DNA of 64,000 nucleotides from Marinomonas phaeophyticola. Its GTDB lineage: Bacteria > Pseudomonadota > Gammaproteobacteria > Pseudomonadales > Marinomonadaceae. The notes under the pieces were generated by a model, which did no database searches, had not been told where the DNA came from, and worked only from the letters and a program-made list of their open reading frames with translations. Below are positions 1-8,610 of this stretch, piece after piece. The translations under genes and the position numbers were made by a program. The stretch covers positions 124,001 through 188,000 of the forward strand of contig NZ_JAPUBN010000019.1 in NCBI RefSeq assembly GCF_026966905.1, in the 5' to 3' direction. The stretch's first letter is position 1. Every line of letters begins with the position of its first letter.

Positions 1-51
1 GTTGAGTTTGATGAGAATCGTAAGCTAGTGGGCGTTAATAAAGTTCGTTAA
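1..51 (+). CDS. C-terminal end of an unidentified gene (partial)
   Basis: Frame 1 stays open from the window edge to a TAA at 49-51 and encodes 16 residues ending in LVGVNKVR. It lies upstream of pyrD on the same strand, separated by about 90 AT-rich bases. The fragment is too short to assign to a family and could be chance, since 16 open codons are not significant. It is listed only because codon use looks ordinary and a gene end is expected here. Confidence 0.3.
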   Translation, partial: VEFDENRKLVGVNKVR

Positions 52-142
52 TATTACAGGGTATTTGCTAATCCAATACCATATAAAATTGTTAATAAGT
101 TACTGTTTTTTTGATTGTAATTACCAAAAAGAGGATAGATAA

Positions 143-1180
143 ATGTACAACCTAGCTCGCTCACTACTGTTTAAATTAGATGCTGAGGTGTCTCATGAAC
201 TCTCTTTGGAATTACTTGCTGCAGGGCAACGGTTAGGCATAAACAAACTTTTTGTTGATACTATACCGTCTGTTTCGGTTGATGCGATGGGATTAACTTT
301 TCCGAATGCGGTTGGTTTAGCCGCGGGCCTGGATAAAAATGCCGATGCATTTGAAGCAATGGGGGCGTTAGGGTTTGGCTTTGTGGAAGTCGGAACAGTG
401 ACTCCCAAAGGCCAGTCAGGAAACCCTAAACCAAGATTATTTCGACTACCTGAACACCAAGCGATCATTAACCGAATGGGCTTCAACAATAAAGGTGTTG
501 AGCACATGGTTGGGCAAATAAAACAACATAATTATAATGGTATTTTGGGTGTCAATATTGGTAAAAATTTGACTACGTCAGTAGAGGATGCCGTAAACGA
601 TTATTTGTCTTGTTTACATGCTGTGATACCTTATGCGGATTACATTACCGCTAATATCAGTTCTCCTAATACCCCTGGGTTACGTAGTTTACAATTCGGT
701 GAAAGTTTAGCTGAACTCATCTCTCCACTAGTTGAAGCTAGAAACAGATACTTTGATGAACATGGTAAAAAGGTGCCTTTAGCTGTGAAAATTGCACCGG
801 ATATGTCTGCTGACGAAATCCGCCTTGTTGCCGATACTCTACATGCTCAAGGTGTAGATGGCATTATTGCCACTAATACAACTCTATCAAGAGAATCTGT
901 AAAAGGGCATAAGCGAGCAGATGAAGCGGGTGGGTTAAGCGGTGCGCCTGTACGTGATGCGTCGACAGAAGTTGTGAGGGTATTACATGACCACTTGCTA
1001 GACAGTCTTCCTATCATTGGAGTTGGTGGCATTATGAATGGCAAAGATGCCGTTGAAAAGTTGGAAGCAGGGGCGAAGTTAGTCCAAATTTATTCCGGAT
1101 TTGTATATCGTGGCCCAGACCTAATTCGTGAAGCTATTGAAAACACATCTGGCTATATTAGAGAGAATTCGAATAAGTAA
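143..1180 (+). CDS. pyrD: Dihydroorotate dehydrogenase (quinone), class 2
   Basis: Oxidises dihydroorotate to orotate in pyrimidine synthesis and passes electrons to membrane quinone; it acts at the inner face of the inner membrane. The 345-residue length matches class 2 enzymes. The N-terminal helix pair (1-40) fits the quinone-tunnel region. The core shows VGLAAGLDKNADA (57-69), the VEVGTVTPKGQSGNPKPRLFRL region around 81-102 and NISSPNTPGLR (171-181), whose serine is the class 2 catalytic base. FMN-phosphate glycines follow in IIGVGGI near the C terminus. The ATG has AGAGGATAG upstream. The gene stands alone and converges on rmf, with a long inverted repeat between them. Confidence 0.97.
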   Translation: MYNLARSLLFKLDAEVSHELSLELLAAGQRLGINKLFVDTIPSVSVDAMGLTFPNAVGLAAGLDKNADAFEAMGALGFGFVEVGTVTPKGQSGNPKPRLFRLPEHQAIINRMGFNNKGVEHMVGQIKQHNYNGILGVNIGKNLTTSVEDAVNDYLSCLHAVIPYADYITANISSPNTPGLRSLQFGESLAELISPLVEARNRYFDEHGKKVPLAVKIAPDMSADEIRLVADTLHAQGVDGIIATNTTLSRESVKGHKRADEAGGLSGAPVRDASTEVVRVLHDHLLDSLPIIGVGGIMNGKDAVEKLEAGAKLVQIYSGFVYRGPDLIREAIENTSGYIRENSNK

Positions 1181-1190
1181 TAATTTATGG

Positions 1191-1255
1191 TCATCTTAAC
1201 CAAGTAAACTGCTGTCGGTGTCGTATTAAGATCGTACTTTACATGGTTAAGATGA
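1191..1255. terminator. Long inverted repeat between pyrD and rmf
   Basis: TCATCTTAACCA at 1191-1202 is exactly complementary to TGGTTAAGATGA at 1244-1255. After one A/A mismatch the stem continues with GTAAA/TTTAC, giving about 17 pairs in all. It sits between two convergent genes, where a shared 3' structure is expected. Neither side has a T-run, so it may stabilise or process 3' ends rather than act as an intrinsic terminator. Confidence 0.5.
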
Positions 1256-1280
1256 GTATAATACAAATATTTTAAAAGGG

Positions 1281-1490
1281 TTAACTGGCAAAGCTTGCTG
1301 CTTTGTGAGTGCCTTCTACTGAGGAAAAACCGTTCCACATATCTTCTCGACCTTCTCTCCAGCCTGCTAGCCAGTCAAGACGAGCCTGTTCTGAGAATTG
1401 ATCAGATAGACCTTTAGAGCGCCCAGCCATTCCTGCTCGGTATCCTCTAGTGTAAGCTCTTTGGTGGATGTCACGTTTTTGTTTCTTCAT
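1281..1490 (-). CDS. rmf: Ribosome modulation factor
   Basis: Small basic protein that binds 70S ribosomes in stationary phase and drives their pairing into inactive 100S dimers. The 69 residues carry the family core KRDIHQRAYTRGYRAGMAGRS at 5-25 and a later LDWLAGWREGREDMW segment. E. coli Rmf is 55 residues; the extra length here is a C-terminal tail rich in Ser and Ala. An RBS-like AAAGAGGATTTC lies upstream on the minus strand. It is a single gene, convergent with pyrD and divergent from rlmL. Confidence 0.96.
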   Translation of the reverse strand: MKKQKRDIHQRAYTRGYRAGMAGRSKGLSDQFSEQARLDWLAGWREGREDMWNGFSSVEGTHKAASFAS

Positions 1491-1615
1491 AAAAGAAATC
1501 CTCTTTCAATGTATTATCGTTATATGAACGATTAACAAATAGTTTAGGTTTCAGTCTTTGTCTAAAAATACTTTGATCTAAAAAAACTTTAATTTGTACA
1601 AAAAAGTAATTAAAA

Positions 1616-3826
1616 ATGAATACAGTTACCAGCACAGAAACAAACTCTCAGCCTTATCAATTGGAGATTACTTGCCCATTAGGTATGGAAAATGTTCTAG
1701 AACAAGAACTACATGCCCTTGGACTAGTAGATACGCGACTGGGTGAAGCTCAAGTAAAGTTAAATACGGACCTTGAGGGCGCTTATAAAGTGTGTCTTTG
1801 GTCTCGTGTTGGTAACCGAGTTATGTTGCCATTGGCTCAATTTACAATGACATCAGCTGATGAGCTTTATGATGGTGTTAAATCAATAGATTGGCGTTTG
1901 CATTTAAATGAATCCGCCACTATTGCAATTGATTTTCATGGTACGAATGAGAGTATCCGGAATACTCAGTTTGGTGCTGTTAGGGCAAAGGATGCCATAG
2001 TTGACTATTTCGTTGAACGTACAGGTGATAGACCTAGTGTAGAGAAAACCCAACCTGATGTGAGAATTGCAGTACGTCTTAAGCGAGACGTTATGACCGT
2101 AAGTTTAGATTTATCTGGTGATAGCTTACATCGCCGAGGGTATCGTCAGAGCGGTTCTTTTGCTCCTTTAAAAGAGAATCTTGCCGCAGGTTTGTTGTTA
2201 CGTGCAGGGTGGGGAACAGAAGACACATTTAAACAGCTTGTTGATCCCATGTGTGGTTCAGGTACTTTTTTAGTGGAAGCCGCGATGATCTCACTTAATA
2301 TGGCTCCCGGTTTACGTCGGAGTTATTGGGGATTTAAAGGATGGCAGCAGCATGACCATAGAATGTGGCAGCGTCTAAATGATGAAGCAAAAAATAGCAA
2401 GAAATCATTTGATGAAGTCGGTATCACCTTTACCGGTACAGACATTGAACAACGAGCTATAGCCGCCTCGAGAGAAAATATCAAACGAGCGGGTTTGACA
2501 GGGTATATTGATGTAAATATGTCTCCGTTTCAGGATCATAATTTTAATTTAAGTGATATTCCTGGGCTAGTTATTACGAATCCCCCTTATGGTGAACGTC
2601 TTGGTGAAGAGATGGCGTTGATGTCTCTTTATCGCCAATTAGGTGAGTGGGTAGTGAACAATTGTAATGGATGGCGATTTTTCATGTTAACGAGCATGGA
2701 AAATTTAGCAAAACAGATCCCGATTCGCCCTGATAAAAATACCCGTGTTATCAACGGTGGTATTGAGTGTCGCGCTTATCGTTTTCCAGTAGAAGATAAG
2801 TTTATTAAGCACGATGTGGTCTCGTCAGCGATATTAAGTTCAGGCTCCCAAATGTTTGCTAATCGTTTGGCGAAAAATGCTAAAAAAATGCAAAAATGGG
2901 CAAAAAAAGCAAAAATTTCTTGTTATCGAGTTTATGATGCTGATATGCCTGAATACGCAGTAGCTATTGATATCTATGGCGATTGGGCTCATGTACAAGA
3001 ATATCAAGCACCAAAAAGCATTGACCCAGCCAAAGCTCAGCAACGCTTGTATGATGTGATTGCCGCTGTACCTTCAGCATTGGGTATTCCTGAGTCTCAG
3101 GTGGTGTTGAAATATCGCCAACGTCAGTCAGGTAAAGGGCAGTATGAAAAACTGGATACGTCTAAGCATGAAATGACGGTATCCGAATATGACTGTGACT
3201 TTATTGTTAATTTAAAGGATTATTTAGATACAGGTTTGTTTTTAGATCATCGCCCAGTACGAAAACTCATTCAGCAAAAAGCCAATGGAAAACGTTTCCT
3301 TAATTTATTCTGTTATACCGCGACGGCTTCTGTTCATGCTGGTCAAGGTGGTGCGCGATCTACGTTAAGTGTCGACATGTCAAATACGTATACTGAATGG
3401 TCCCGTAGAAATATTGAATTGAATGAATTCTCAGAAAGAGATCATAAAGTGGTGAGAGCGGATTGCTTTGAATGGCTACGAACCAATGAAGAAAAATTTG
3501 ATCTTATTTTTATGGACCCACCAACATTTTCAAACTCTAAAAAAATGGCTGAAGTATTAGACATTCAAAGAGATCATGTTGACTTGGTAAATCTTGCAAT
3601 GGATCGTTTGGCTGAAGGAGGCGAGTTGATATTTTCGAATAATTATCGTCGCTTCCAATTGTCAGAAGAAATAGAAAATCGTTATGAAGTTGAAAATATA
3701 ACGAAAGAGTCTATTGATTTAGATTTTGAGCGTAATACTAAGATTCATCAATGTTGGATTATTCGACATGGTGAGGAAAAGCAATCTCGAATCTCTAATA
3801 TGGATCTCTTCTCATCAGATTTTTAA
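1616..3826 (+). CDS. rlmL: Bifunctional 23S rRNA methyltransferase RlmKL
   Basis: Two fused methyltransferases that modify 23S rRNA during 50S assembly: N2 of G2445 (RlmL half) and N7 of G2069 (RlmK half). The order is THUMP domain (about 45-160), a first Rossmann fold with DPMCGSGTFLVEAA and the N2-guanine motif NPPYGERLG, then a second fold with LNLFCYTATASVHAG and the motif DPPTFSNS. At 736 residues it is the usual fused gammaproteobacterial form. The ATG follows an A-rich leader with no strong RBS. It is divergent from rmf and followed by purU on the same strand after 77 bases. Confidence 0.97.
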   Translation: MNTVTSTETNSQPYQLEITCPLGMENVLEQELHALGLVDTRLGEAQVKLNTDLEGAYKVCLWSRVGNRVMLPLAQFTMTSADELYDGVKSIDWRLHLNESATIAIDFHGTNESIRNTQFGAVRAKDAIVDYFVERTGDRPSVEKTQPDVRIAVRLKRDVMTVSLDLSGDSLHRRGYRQSGSFAPLKENLAAGLLLRAGWGTEDTFKQLVDPMCGSGTFLVEAAMISLNMAPGLRRSYWGFKGWQQHDHRMWQRLNDEAKNSKKSFDEVGITFTGTDIEQRAIAASRENIKRAGLTGYIDVNMSPFQDHNFNLSDIPGLVITNPPYGERLGEEMALMSLYRQLGEWVVNNCNGWRFFMLTSMENLAKQIPIRPDKNTRVINGGIECRAYRFPVEDKFIKHDVVSSAILSSGSQMFANRLAKNAKKMQKWAKKAKISCYRVYDADMPEYAVAIDIYGDWAHVQEYQAPKSIDPAKAQQRLYDVIAAVPSALGIPESQVVLKYRQRQSGKGQYEKLDTSKHEMTVSEYDCDFIVNLKDYLDTGLFLDHRPVRKLIQQKANGKRFLNLFCYTATASVHAGQGGARSTLSVDMSNTYTEWSRRNIELNEFSERDHKVVRADCFEWLRTNEEKFDLIFMDPPTFSNSKKMAEVLDIQRDHVDLVNLAMDRLAEGGELIFSNNYRRFQLSEEIENRYEVENITKESIDLDFERNTKIHQCWIIRHGEEKQSRISNMDLFSSDF

Positions 3827-3903
3827 ACGATTCCAGATAAACACTATTTTGAGTTGAAAACAGCAGTTTAGTTAATTTGTTTTAAAGGTTTATAAGTAAA
3901 AGT

Positions 3904-4761
3904 ATGAAAAAAACGATTCGTCTTATTATTAGTTGTCCTGATCAAGTTGGGATTGTCGCTGCAGTAAGCCAATTTTTAAATGAAAGAAATGGTTCTATAC
4001 TAGAAGCGAGTCATCACACAGATCTTGACCAAAAACGTTTTTTTATGCGTCATGAAATAGATGCGTCGACATTAAATATCGATGTGGATGAATTTAGAGC
4101 TCAATTTGGCTCGATAGCCGAAGAGTATCAAATGGATTGGTGCGTTTCTGATAGTACAGAAAAGCCAAAAGTTATACTGTTAGCAACGAAGGAATCTCAT
4201 TGTCTTAATGACATAATGCATCGTTGGCATACTGGTGAATTGGATTGCGAAATTGTAGGCGTTATTGCTAATCATGAAGATCTTCGTTCAATGGTAGAAT
4301 GGTATAAAATCCCTTATCACTGTGTTGTGGTGCCAAGGGAAGATAAAATGCCGGCATTTAAAGAAATGGAGCGATACATTGATGAGTCTGGAGCCGACAC
4401 CATTGTCTTGGCTAGATACATGCAGATATTCCCTGAATATTTATGTGAAAAATATAAACATAAAGTCATCAATATACATCATAGCTTCCTACCTTCTTTC
4501 GTAGGTGCTAAGCCTTATCACCAAGCAGCGGTTAGAGGTGTGAAGCTTATAGGCGCGACTTGTCATTATGTGACGGCTGAGTTGGATGCGGGTCCAATTA
4601 TTGAGCAGGATGTGATTAGGGTACGCCACAGCCATGCCGCTGAAGATATGGTGCGTTTAGGTAAAGATATTGAGAAACTCGTCCTTTCACGAGGGTTGCG
4701 CTTGCATCTTGAAGGCCGAGTATTAGTTCATGGGAACAAAACCGTTATTTTTGATGCCTAA
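3904..4761 (+). CDS. purU: Formyltetrahydrofolate deformylase
   Basis: Hydrolyses 10-formyl-THF to formate and THF, balancing one-carbon pools and supplying formate for PurT. An N-terminal ACT domain (about 5-85, starting IRLIISCPDQVGIVAAVS) gives allosteric control by Met and Gly in E. coli. The formyltransferase domain follows, with INIHHSFLPSFVGAKPYHQA, which holds the catalytic Asn and His, and ELDAGPIIEQD, which holds the catalytic Asp. The 285-residue length is typical. The ATG is preceded by an AAGG-containing leader. Confidence 0.97.
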   Translation: MKKTIRLIISCPDQVGIVAAVSQFLNERNGSILEASHHTDLDQKRFFMRHEIDASTLNIDVDEFRAQFGSIAEEYQMDWCVSDSTEKPKVILLATKESHCLNDIMHRWHTGELDCEIVGVIANHEDLRSMVEWYKIPYHCVVVPREDKMPAFKEMERYIDESGADTIVLARYMQIFPEYLCEKYKHKVINIHHSFLPSFVGAKPYHQAAVRGVKLIGATCHYVTAELDAGPIIEQDVIRVRHSHAAEDMVRLGKDIEKLVLSRGLRLHLEGRVLVHGNKTVIFDA

Positions 4762-4895
4762 TCATTTTTGGGGCAATACCACCATAAATAATTGAGACTT
4801 TAAAGCCAGAGAAGAGTAAGACGACTTTGTTTATTGAAAATATTGTCTATAGTTAATGAAAGTTATTTTATAAATGTTGGCCGGGAGGTTGAATT

Positions 4896-5156
4896 ATGAA
4901 ACTTAAGTTAACACCCACTCAAAACCTTTGTATAGGTTTTCTAGAATCTGGCTTTAAAGTGGTTCAAATTGATGATCACTTTTATTTTATGAAAGGGGAT
5001 CGTAAGCAAAAAGTCCTATCGAAAACATTAGATGCTTTGGTAAATCGTGGAGCGTTAGAGCATAAGGTAGATGGAGATTATGAGCTTAGCGAAGCCTTTC
5101 TAGAATATCGTAAGCAAATGCGTTCACCATTAAAAAGTCCTCAAGTGCACCATTAA
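4896..5156 (+). CDS. Small protein of unknown function
   Basis: An 86-residue soluble protein with a strong GGGAGG ribosome-binding site before its ATG and an intrinsic terminator directly after its stop, so it is very likely expressed. I do not recognise the family. The pattern of a helical segment (about 30-50), NRGAL and a beta-like DGDYELSE stretch resembles a small winged-helix fold, but this is a guess from pattern only. It could be transcribed with purU or alone; 134 bases separate them. Confidence 0.75.
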   Translation: MKLKLTPTQNLCIGFLESGFKVVQIDDHFYFMKGDRKQKVLSKTLDALVNRGALEHKVDGDYELSEAFLEYRKQMRSPLKSPQVHH

Positions 5157-5189
5157 AAAAAAGACCTTCTCTTACGAAGGTCTTTTTTT
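5154..5189. terminator. Bidirectional intrinsic terminator
   Basis: AAAGACCTTC (5160-5169), loop TCTTAC and GAAGGTCTTT (5176-5185) form a 10-bp stem with a T-run to 5189 on the plus strand and an A-run from 5154 that acts as the T-run on the minus strand. It ends the 4896-5156 gene and the convergent DUF3549 gene. Confidence 0.9.
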
Positions 5190-5234
5190 GGTAGGGCGTT
5201 TATTTACGGTAAACTTATCGATATTTAAAATTTA

Positions 5235-6302
5235 TTATTGCAGTGTTTGACTAGGCGTCTTGCTAAACAAATGGGCGACAGCTTGAGCTAAGCGTGGGCT
5301 AATGTCATTGCTTTTGAATAAAACCCATAAAGGTTTTTTCACATTTTGGGTATGGGTTAATTCCGTCGAAATTTTACTAAAGGCATGAAAAGCATCATCT
5401 CGTTGTGCTAGGTTCTCCATGACAAGGTGAAGTAGTTCAGTATCATTTGCTAGCCAATGGGGGCATTTTGCAACTAAAGCGACAATAAGGTGCAATTGGT
5501 CGTCGGTCGCGTTTTTTTCCGCACTGACAAGTGACAGTTGTAAAATCTGACTTAATCGCTGGTGGCCATTTGAGCGAGAGGCGGCCCTAATTAATGAGGC
5601 TTTGAAATCAATATCAATGGATTGACGGAACTCGGCAATAATGAACTGTAGGTAATCTTCATCCAGCTCTTGATGCTCTAATGCTTTAGCAAGTGCTGTT
5701 GCTAATGTAATTGGTGCGTGTTGTAAGGCTTTTTTTATTAAAGGGCGATAGCTGTTTTCTGCTGATCTAACCGCAAGGTCAGCGATGCCTTGTAGTCCAA
5801 TCTCTTCCCAGTGATTATCTTCTCTAGTTATGCTTCCAGAGAGATAGTCTATTAATTGATTGAAGTAGTGGGAAGGGCTTTGTTTCATCTGTTTTGCTAA
5901 CATTGCGTGGAAGCTTGCCATACGTTCCGTATCCGGTTGGAAGGCATATGGATTGTCCGTTAATGCTTCCGATAAATCCGTACTATTGCCTTTATTTAGA
6001 ATCTTATCGACAATCGATTTGATTAGATGATCGCGAGTTCCTAGGTTAATGCTGCCTTTTTCGTCTATTGGCAAGCGAATAAACCAAATGCTCATATCTG
6101 CTTGGGCTTTACTATTGATGGGCTCTAAAACAATGGCAAAGGTTGCTTGCTGTCTAAAGGGAAAAGGGTAGGCAGACTGCTTCCTGTCAAACTGCATCAC
6201 CTCTTGAGGTGTTAATTTTCGGATATGCCTACCTAAATCAAAATAGGTTGCTTTACATTGTGCTAATTCAAATAAATCAGATAAAGATTCTATGGATCTC
6301 AT
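5235..6302 (-). CDS. DUF3549 family protein
   Basis: A 355-residue protein of unknown function, recognised from the N-terminal pattern of DUF3549 (a small Leu-rich start, FDLGRHIRKL, then YPFPFRQQATFAIVLE). The rest is mostly helical and repetitive, with alternating short helices from about 190 to 350, suggestive of a HEAT-like or armadillo-like scaffold. The open frame extends back to 6656 but that extension is antisense to yqcC and low-complexity. I place the start at the ATG at 6302, where family similarity begins. No strong RBS is visible there. Divergent from yqcC, with 64 bases between starts. Confidence 0.85.
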   Translation of the reverse strand: MRSIESLSDLFELAQCKATYFDLGRHIRKLTPQEVMQFDRKQSAYPFPFRQQATFAIVLEPINSKAQADMSIWFIRLPIDEKGSINLGTRDHLIKSIVDKILNKGNSTDLSEALTDNPYAFQPDTERMASFHAMLAKQMKQSPSHYFNQLIDYLSGSITREDNHWEEIGLQGIADLAVRSAENSYRPLIKKALQHAPITLATALAKALEHQELDEDYLQFIIAEFRQSIDIDFKASLIRAASRSNGHQRLSQILQLSLVSAEKNATDDQLHLIVALVAKCPHWLANDTELLHLVMENLAQRDDAFHAFSKISTELTHTQNVKKPLWVLFKSNDISPRLAQAVAHLFSKTPSQTLQ

Positions 6303-6353
6303 TGTGTTCTCTGTTCCAGTGCAAGAAATTGGGCTAATCTTACCGTTTTTTAA

Positions 6354-6366
6354 AGGAGAAATCAGG
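6354..6366 (+). promoter_or_regulatory. Ribosome-binding site that sets the yqcC TTG start
   Basis: AGGAG at 6354-6358 lies 8 bases before a TTG at 6367. The upstream in-frame ATG at 6292 has no RBS and would lie inside the divergent DUF3549 start, so the TTG is preferred. Confidence 0.75.
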
Positions 6367-6708
6367 TTGGAAACGTACCATAAACTTGCCGACTTATTAC
6401 TTGAACTTGAAACGGTTCTGAGAAAAATGGATTTGTGGGAAATGGAAGTGCCAACAAAAGAGGATTTATTAAGCCAAGAACCATTTTGTATTGATACGCT
6501 CAGTTTTTTACAATGGTTAAAATTTATTTTATTACCCAACTTTAAAATGATGATTGAACAGTCCGTACCATTACCAACACAGTGTAATATATCACCAATG
6601 GCGGAAGAGTATTTCACGGGTGAGACATGGAAGCATCGGCAAGTTAATTCGATCATTCAATCTATTAAAGACATTGATGAACTGCTTTCATCTACTGATA
6701 ACGTATGA
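6367..6708 (+). CDS. yqcC: YqcC family protein
   Basis: A 113-residue member of the YqcC (DUF446) family. Family marks are ELETVLRKMDLW near the N terminus, EPFCIDTLSFLQWLKFILLPNF in the middle and PMAEEYF near the end. It is a small helical protein whose exact role is not established; in other bacteria it is often next to the tRNA pseudouridine synthase TruC, which is not present here. It starts with TTG behind a well-placed AGGAG. Its last codons overlap the ATG of the DUF1853 gene by four bases, so the two are translationally coupled. Confidence 0.85.
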   Translation: METYHKLADLLLELETVLRKMDLWEMEVPTKEDLLSQEPFCIDTLSFLQWLKFILLPNFKMMIEQSVPLPTQCNISPMAEEYFTGETWKHRQVNSIIQSIKDIDELLSSTDNV

Positions 6709-7643
6709 GTATTGCAATCGTGTCCTATAAACATCAAGAGGTTAATGATTTAGCTTGGATTTTTTCGGCCCCTATGATTGTGGCTGACCTCGATCTACAG
6801 CGTTATTGGGTAACTGATGTTGCATCTCAATTAAATCAATTAGATCGCTTTCCAGCACCATTGTTAGCGTCGTTGGGGGAGTGTAAATCACATTTTCTAG
6901 GGGCATACTTTGAGGTGTTATTTTCTTTTGCCATTCGCCAATTTTCTAGTTTAGAAGTTATTTTTGAACATCAGCAAATCATGAATCCAAACGGTACGAC
7001 ACTCGGAGAAATTGATATGTTGGTGAGAACGCCAGAAGGCTATGTTTTGCAATTTGAAATTGCTTTGAAATATTTCCTGGAAGTTGAGCAGGGTCAAAAA
7101 AAAGAATGGATAGGACCAAATAAAACAGACAGTTTGAGCAAAAAAACGCATAAGGCTCGTACAAAGCAATTAGCGATATTGGACACGCCATCAGGCCAAG
7201 CATTACTTCATCAATTAGATATTAAGCAGAAAGTTAAACCTGTGCTGCTCATTTTCGGCTACCTTTTTGATCAATGGCGCTCTTTTTCTATGGATCAAGG
7301 TACCGAAAACAGTCAGTATTATGAAGACATGGACGCTAGAAGTAAGGTCTACTGGCTCAATATGGCGCAATTTAAGGCTACCTATTTTGACAGTTATGTT
7401 TTTTGTGAACTAGATAAAGCGAAATGGGTTTCTTATAAATTAATCCAACCTAGTGACATCTTAGCATTTGACGAAGTGCGTTTAAGTTTAGAAGAATCTT
7501 TTAAGATGGATGTTCGTCCTAAAATGTTTTTTGCCTGGGAAAGAGTAGAGCAAAAAACGTTAGAATCACGCGATGTTAGTGAGAATCGCATGATAATGCC
7601 TGAATCCCCCCTACGTGTCTTCGTTGTTCCTAATGGGTGGTAA
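6705..7643 (+). CDS. DUF1853 family protein (PD-(D/E)XK nuclease-like)
   Basis: A 312-residue protein assigned to DUF1853 from the LAWIFSAPMIV start, the EVLFSFAIRQF helix and the strand pair GEIDMLVRTPEG followed by FEIALKYFL. An acid before a beta hairpin, GEID and then E-x3-K resemble the active-site layout of PD-(D/E)XK nucleases. Nuclease activity is an inference from the motif. It overlaps yqcC by four bases (ATGA). The two conserved unknown genes form an operon and probably share a job. Confidence 0.82.
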   Translation: MSIAIVSYKHQEVNDLAWIFSAPMIVADLDLQRYWVTDVASQLNQLDRFPAPLLASLGECKSHFLGAYFEVLFSFAIRQFSSLEVIFEHQQIMNPNGTTLGEIDMLVRTPEGYVLQFEIALKYFLEVEQGQKKEWIGPNKTDSLSKKTHKARTKQLAILDTPSGQALLHQLDIKQKVKPVLLIFGYLFDQWRSFSMDQGTENSQYYEDMDARSKVYWLNMAQFKATYFDSYVFCELDKAKWVSYKLIQPSDILAFDEVRLSLEESFKMDVRPKMFFAWERVEQKTLESRDVSENRMIMPESPLRVFVVPNGW

Positions 7644-7749
7644 GCGACACATAGAGAATTGTCTTTAGTGAGGAGTAAACCAATATCAAATTTCCTTGTT
7701 AATTATCTGACTTGTCCCTAGACTATATAAAAAATATTTTGGAAGAAAT

Positions 7750-8610
7750 GTGTCTGTTTTAAATACTCTGTTATGCCCTTTAGATAAGCAGCCTTTGGCT
7801 CAAGAAAAGAGAAGTTTAGTGTGCCCTGTAGGACACAGTTTTGATTTAGCAAAGTCTGGCTATGTCAATTTATTACCTGTTCAAAATAAGCGTTCAAAAG
7901 ACCCTGGCGACAGTAAAGAAATGGTGTCGTCTCGAATAGCTTTTTTAGCGTTGGGTCATTACCAACCGATCGCCGACAGTATCGCTTCATATGTGTTAAA
8001 CCTATTTTCATCCAAGCAATCAATTAGTGTGTTGGATGCTGGTTGTGGTGATGGATACTATTTAAAACGGCTTGATGATGCATGTACTGCGAATGATCAT
8101 GTTGTTGACTTTATTGGTCTGGATATTTCCAAATGGGCAATCATGGCTGCGAGTAAAGGGTCTTCATCTATTCGCTGGGTTGTAGGTAGTAATGCGGCCA
8201 TTCCGAGTCTAAGTAAGAGTTTTGATGTAGTGACCTGTTTGTTCGGTTTTCCTATGTTTTCAGAATTCAGTCGGGTGTTGAAAAGTCAGGGGATCTTACT
8301 CATGGTTGATGCGGCAGCGGATCATCTGATTGAGCTACGAAAAATTTTATATCCTGAAATCCGTTTATATGAGGATGGCTTAGCCGTAGGAGTTGACGGT
8401 TTTTCTTTGCTTGATGAGCAAAATTTACAGTTTGCTTTTACATTAAAGTCACAGCAAGAGATTCAATCTCTATTGTCTATGACACCTCACATACATAAAG
8501 CACCTTTTGAAGGTAAAGAAGCCTTGAAACGTGTTGAAAGTCTAGAGTTAACCGCCGATGTGAAATTGCGTTGGTATGTTAAAAATACCGTTATTACAGA
8601 GAATGATTAA
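7750..8610 (+). CDS. rlmA: 23S rRNA (guanine-N1)-methyltransferase RlmA
   Basis: Methylates N1 of G745 (helix 35) in 23S rRNA in E. coli. A zinc-finger-like start is followed by SGYVNLLPVQ-KRSKDPGDSKEM (37-58), a signature of this family, then a SAM-binding loop LDAGCGDGYYL. The E. coli protein has ligands Cys-Cys-Cys-His; here C9, C25 and H29 are kept but the second cysteine position is Asp12. The GTG start at 7750 has GGAAGAA just upstream; the nearby ATG is in another frame. Its TAA overlaps the ATG of the carbonic anhydrase by one base, so they are one operon. Confidence 0.92.
   Translation: MSVLNTLLCPLDKQPLAQEKRSLVCPVGHSFDLAKSGYVNLLPVQNKRSKDPGDSKEMVSSRIAFLALGHYQPIADSIASYVLNLFSSKQSISVLDAGCGDGYYLKRLDDACTANDHVVDFIGLDISKWAIMAASKGSSSIRWVVGSNAAIPSLSKSFDVVTCLFGFPMFSEFSRVLKSQGILLMVDAAADHLIELRKILYPEIRLYEDGLAVGVDGFSLLDEQNLQFAFTLKSQQEIQSLLSMTPHIHKAPFEGKEALKRVESLELTADVKLRWYVKNTVITEND

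Noticed and set aside
6303..6656. N-terminal extension of the DUF3549 frame
   Set aside because: Antisense to yqcC; the residues are Ser/Asn-rich with no family match, and the family start fits the ATG at 6302.
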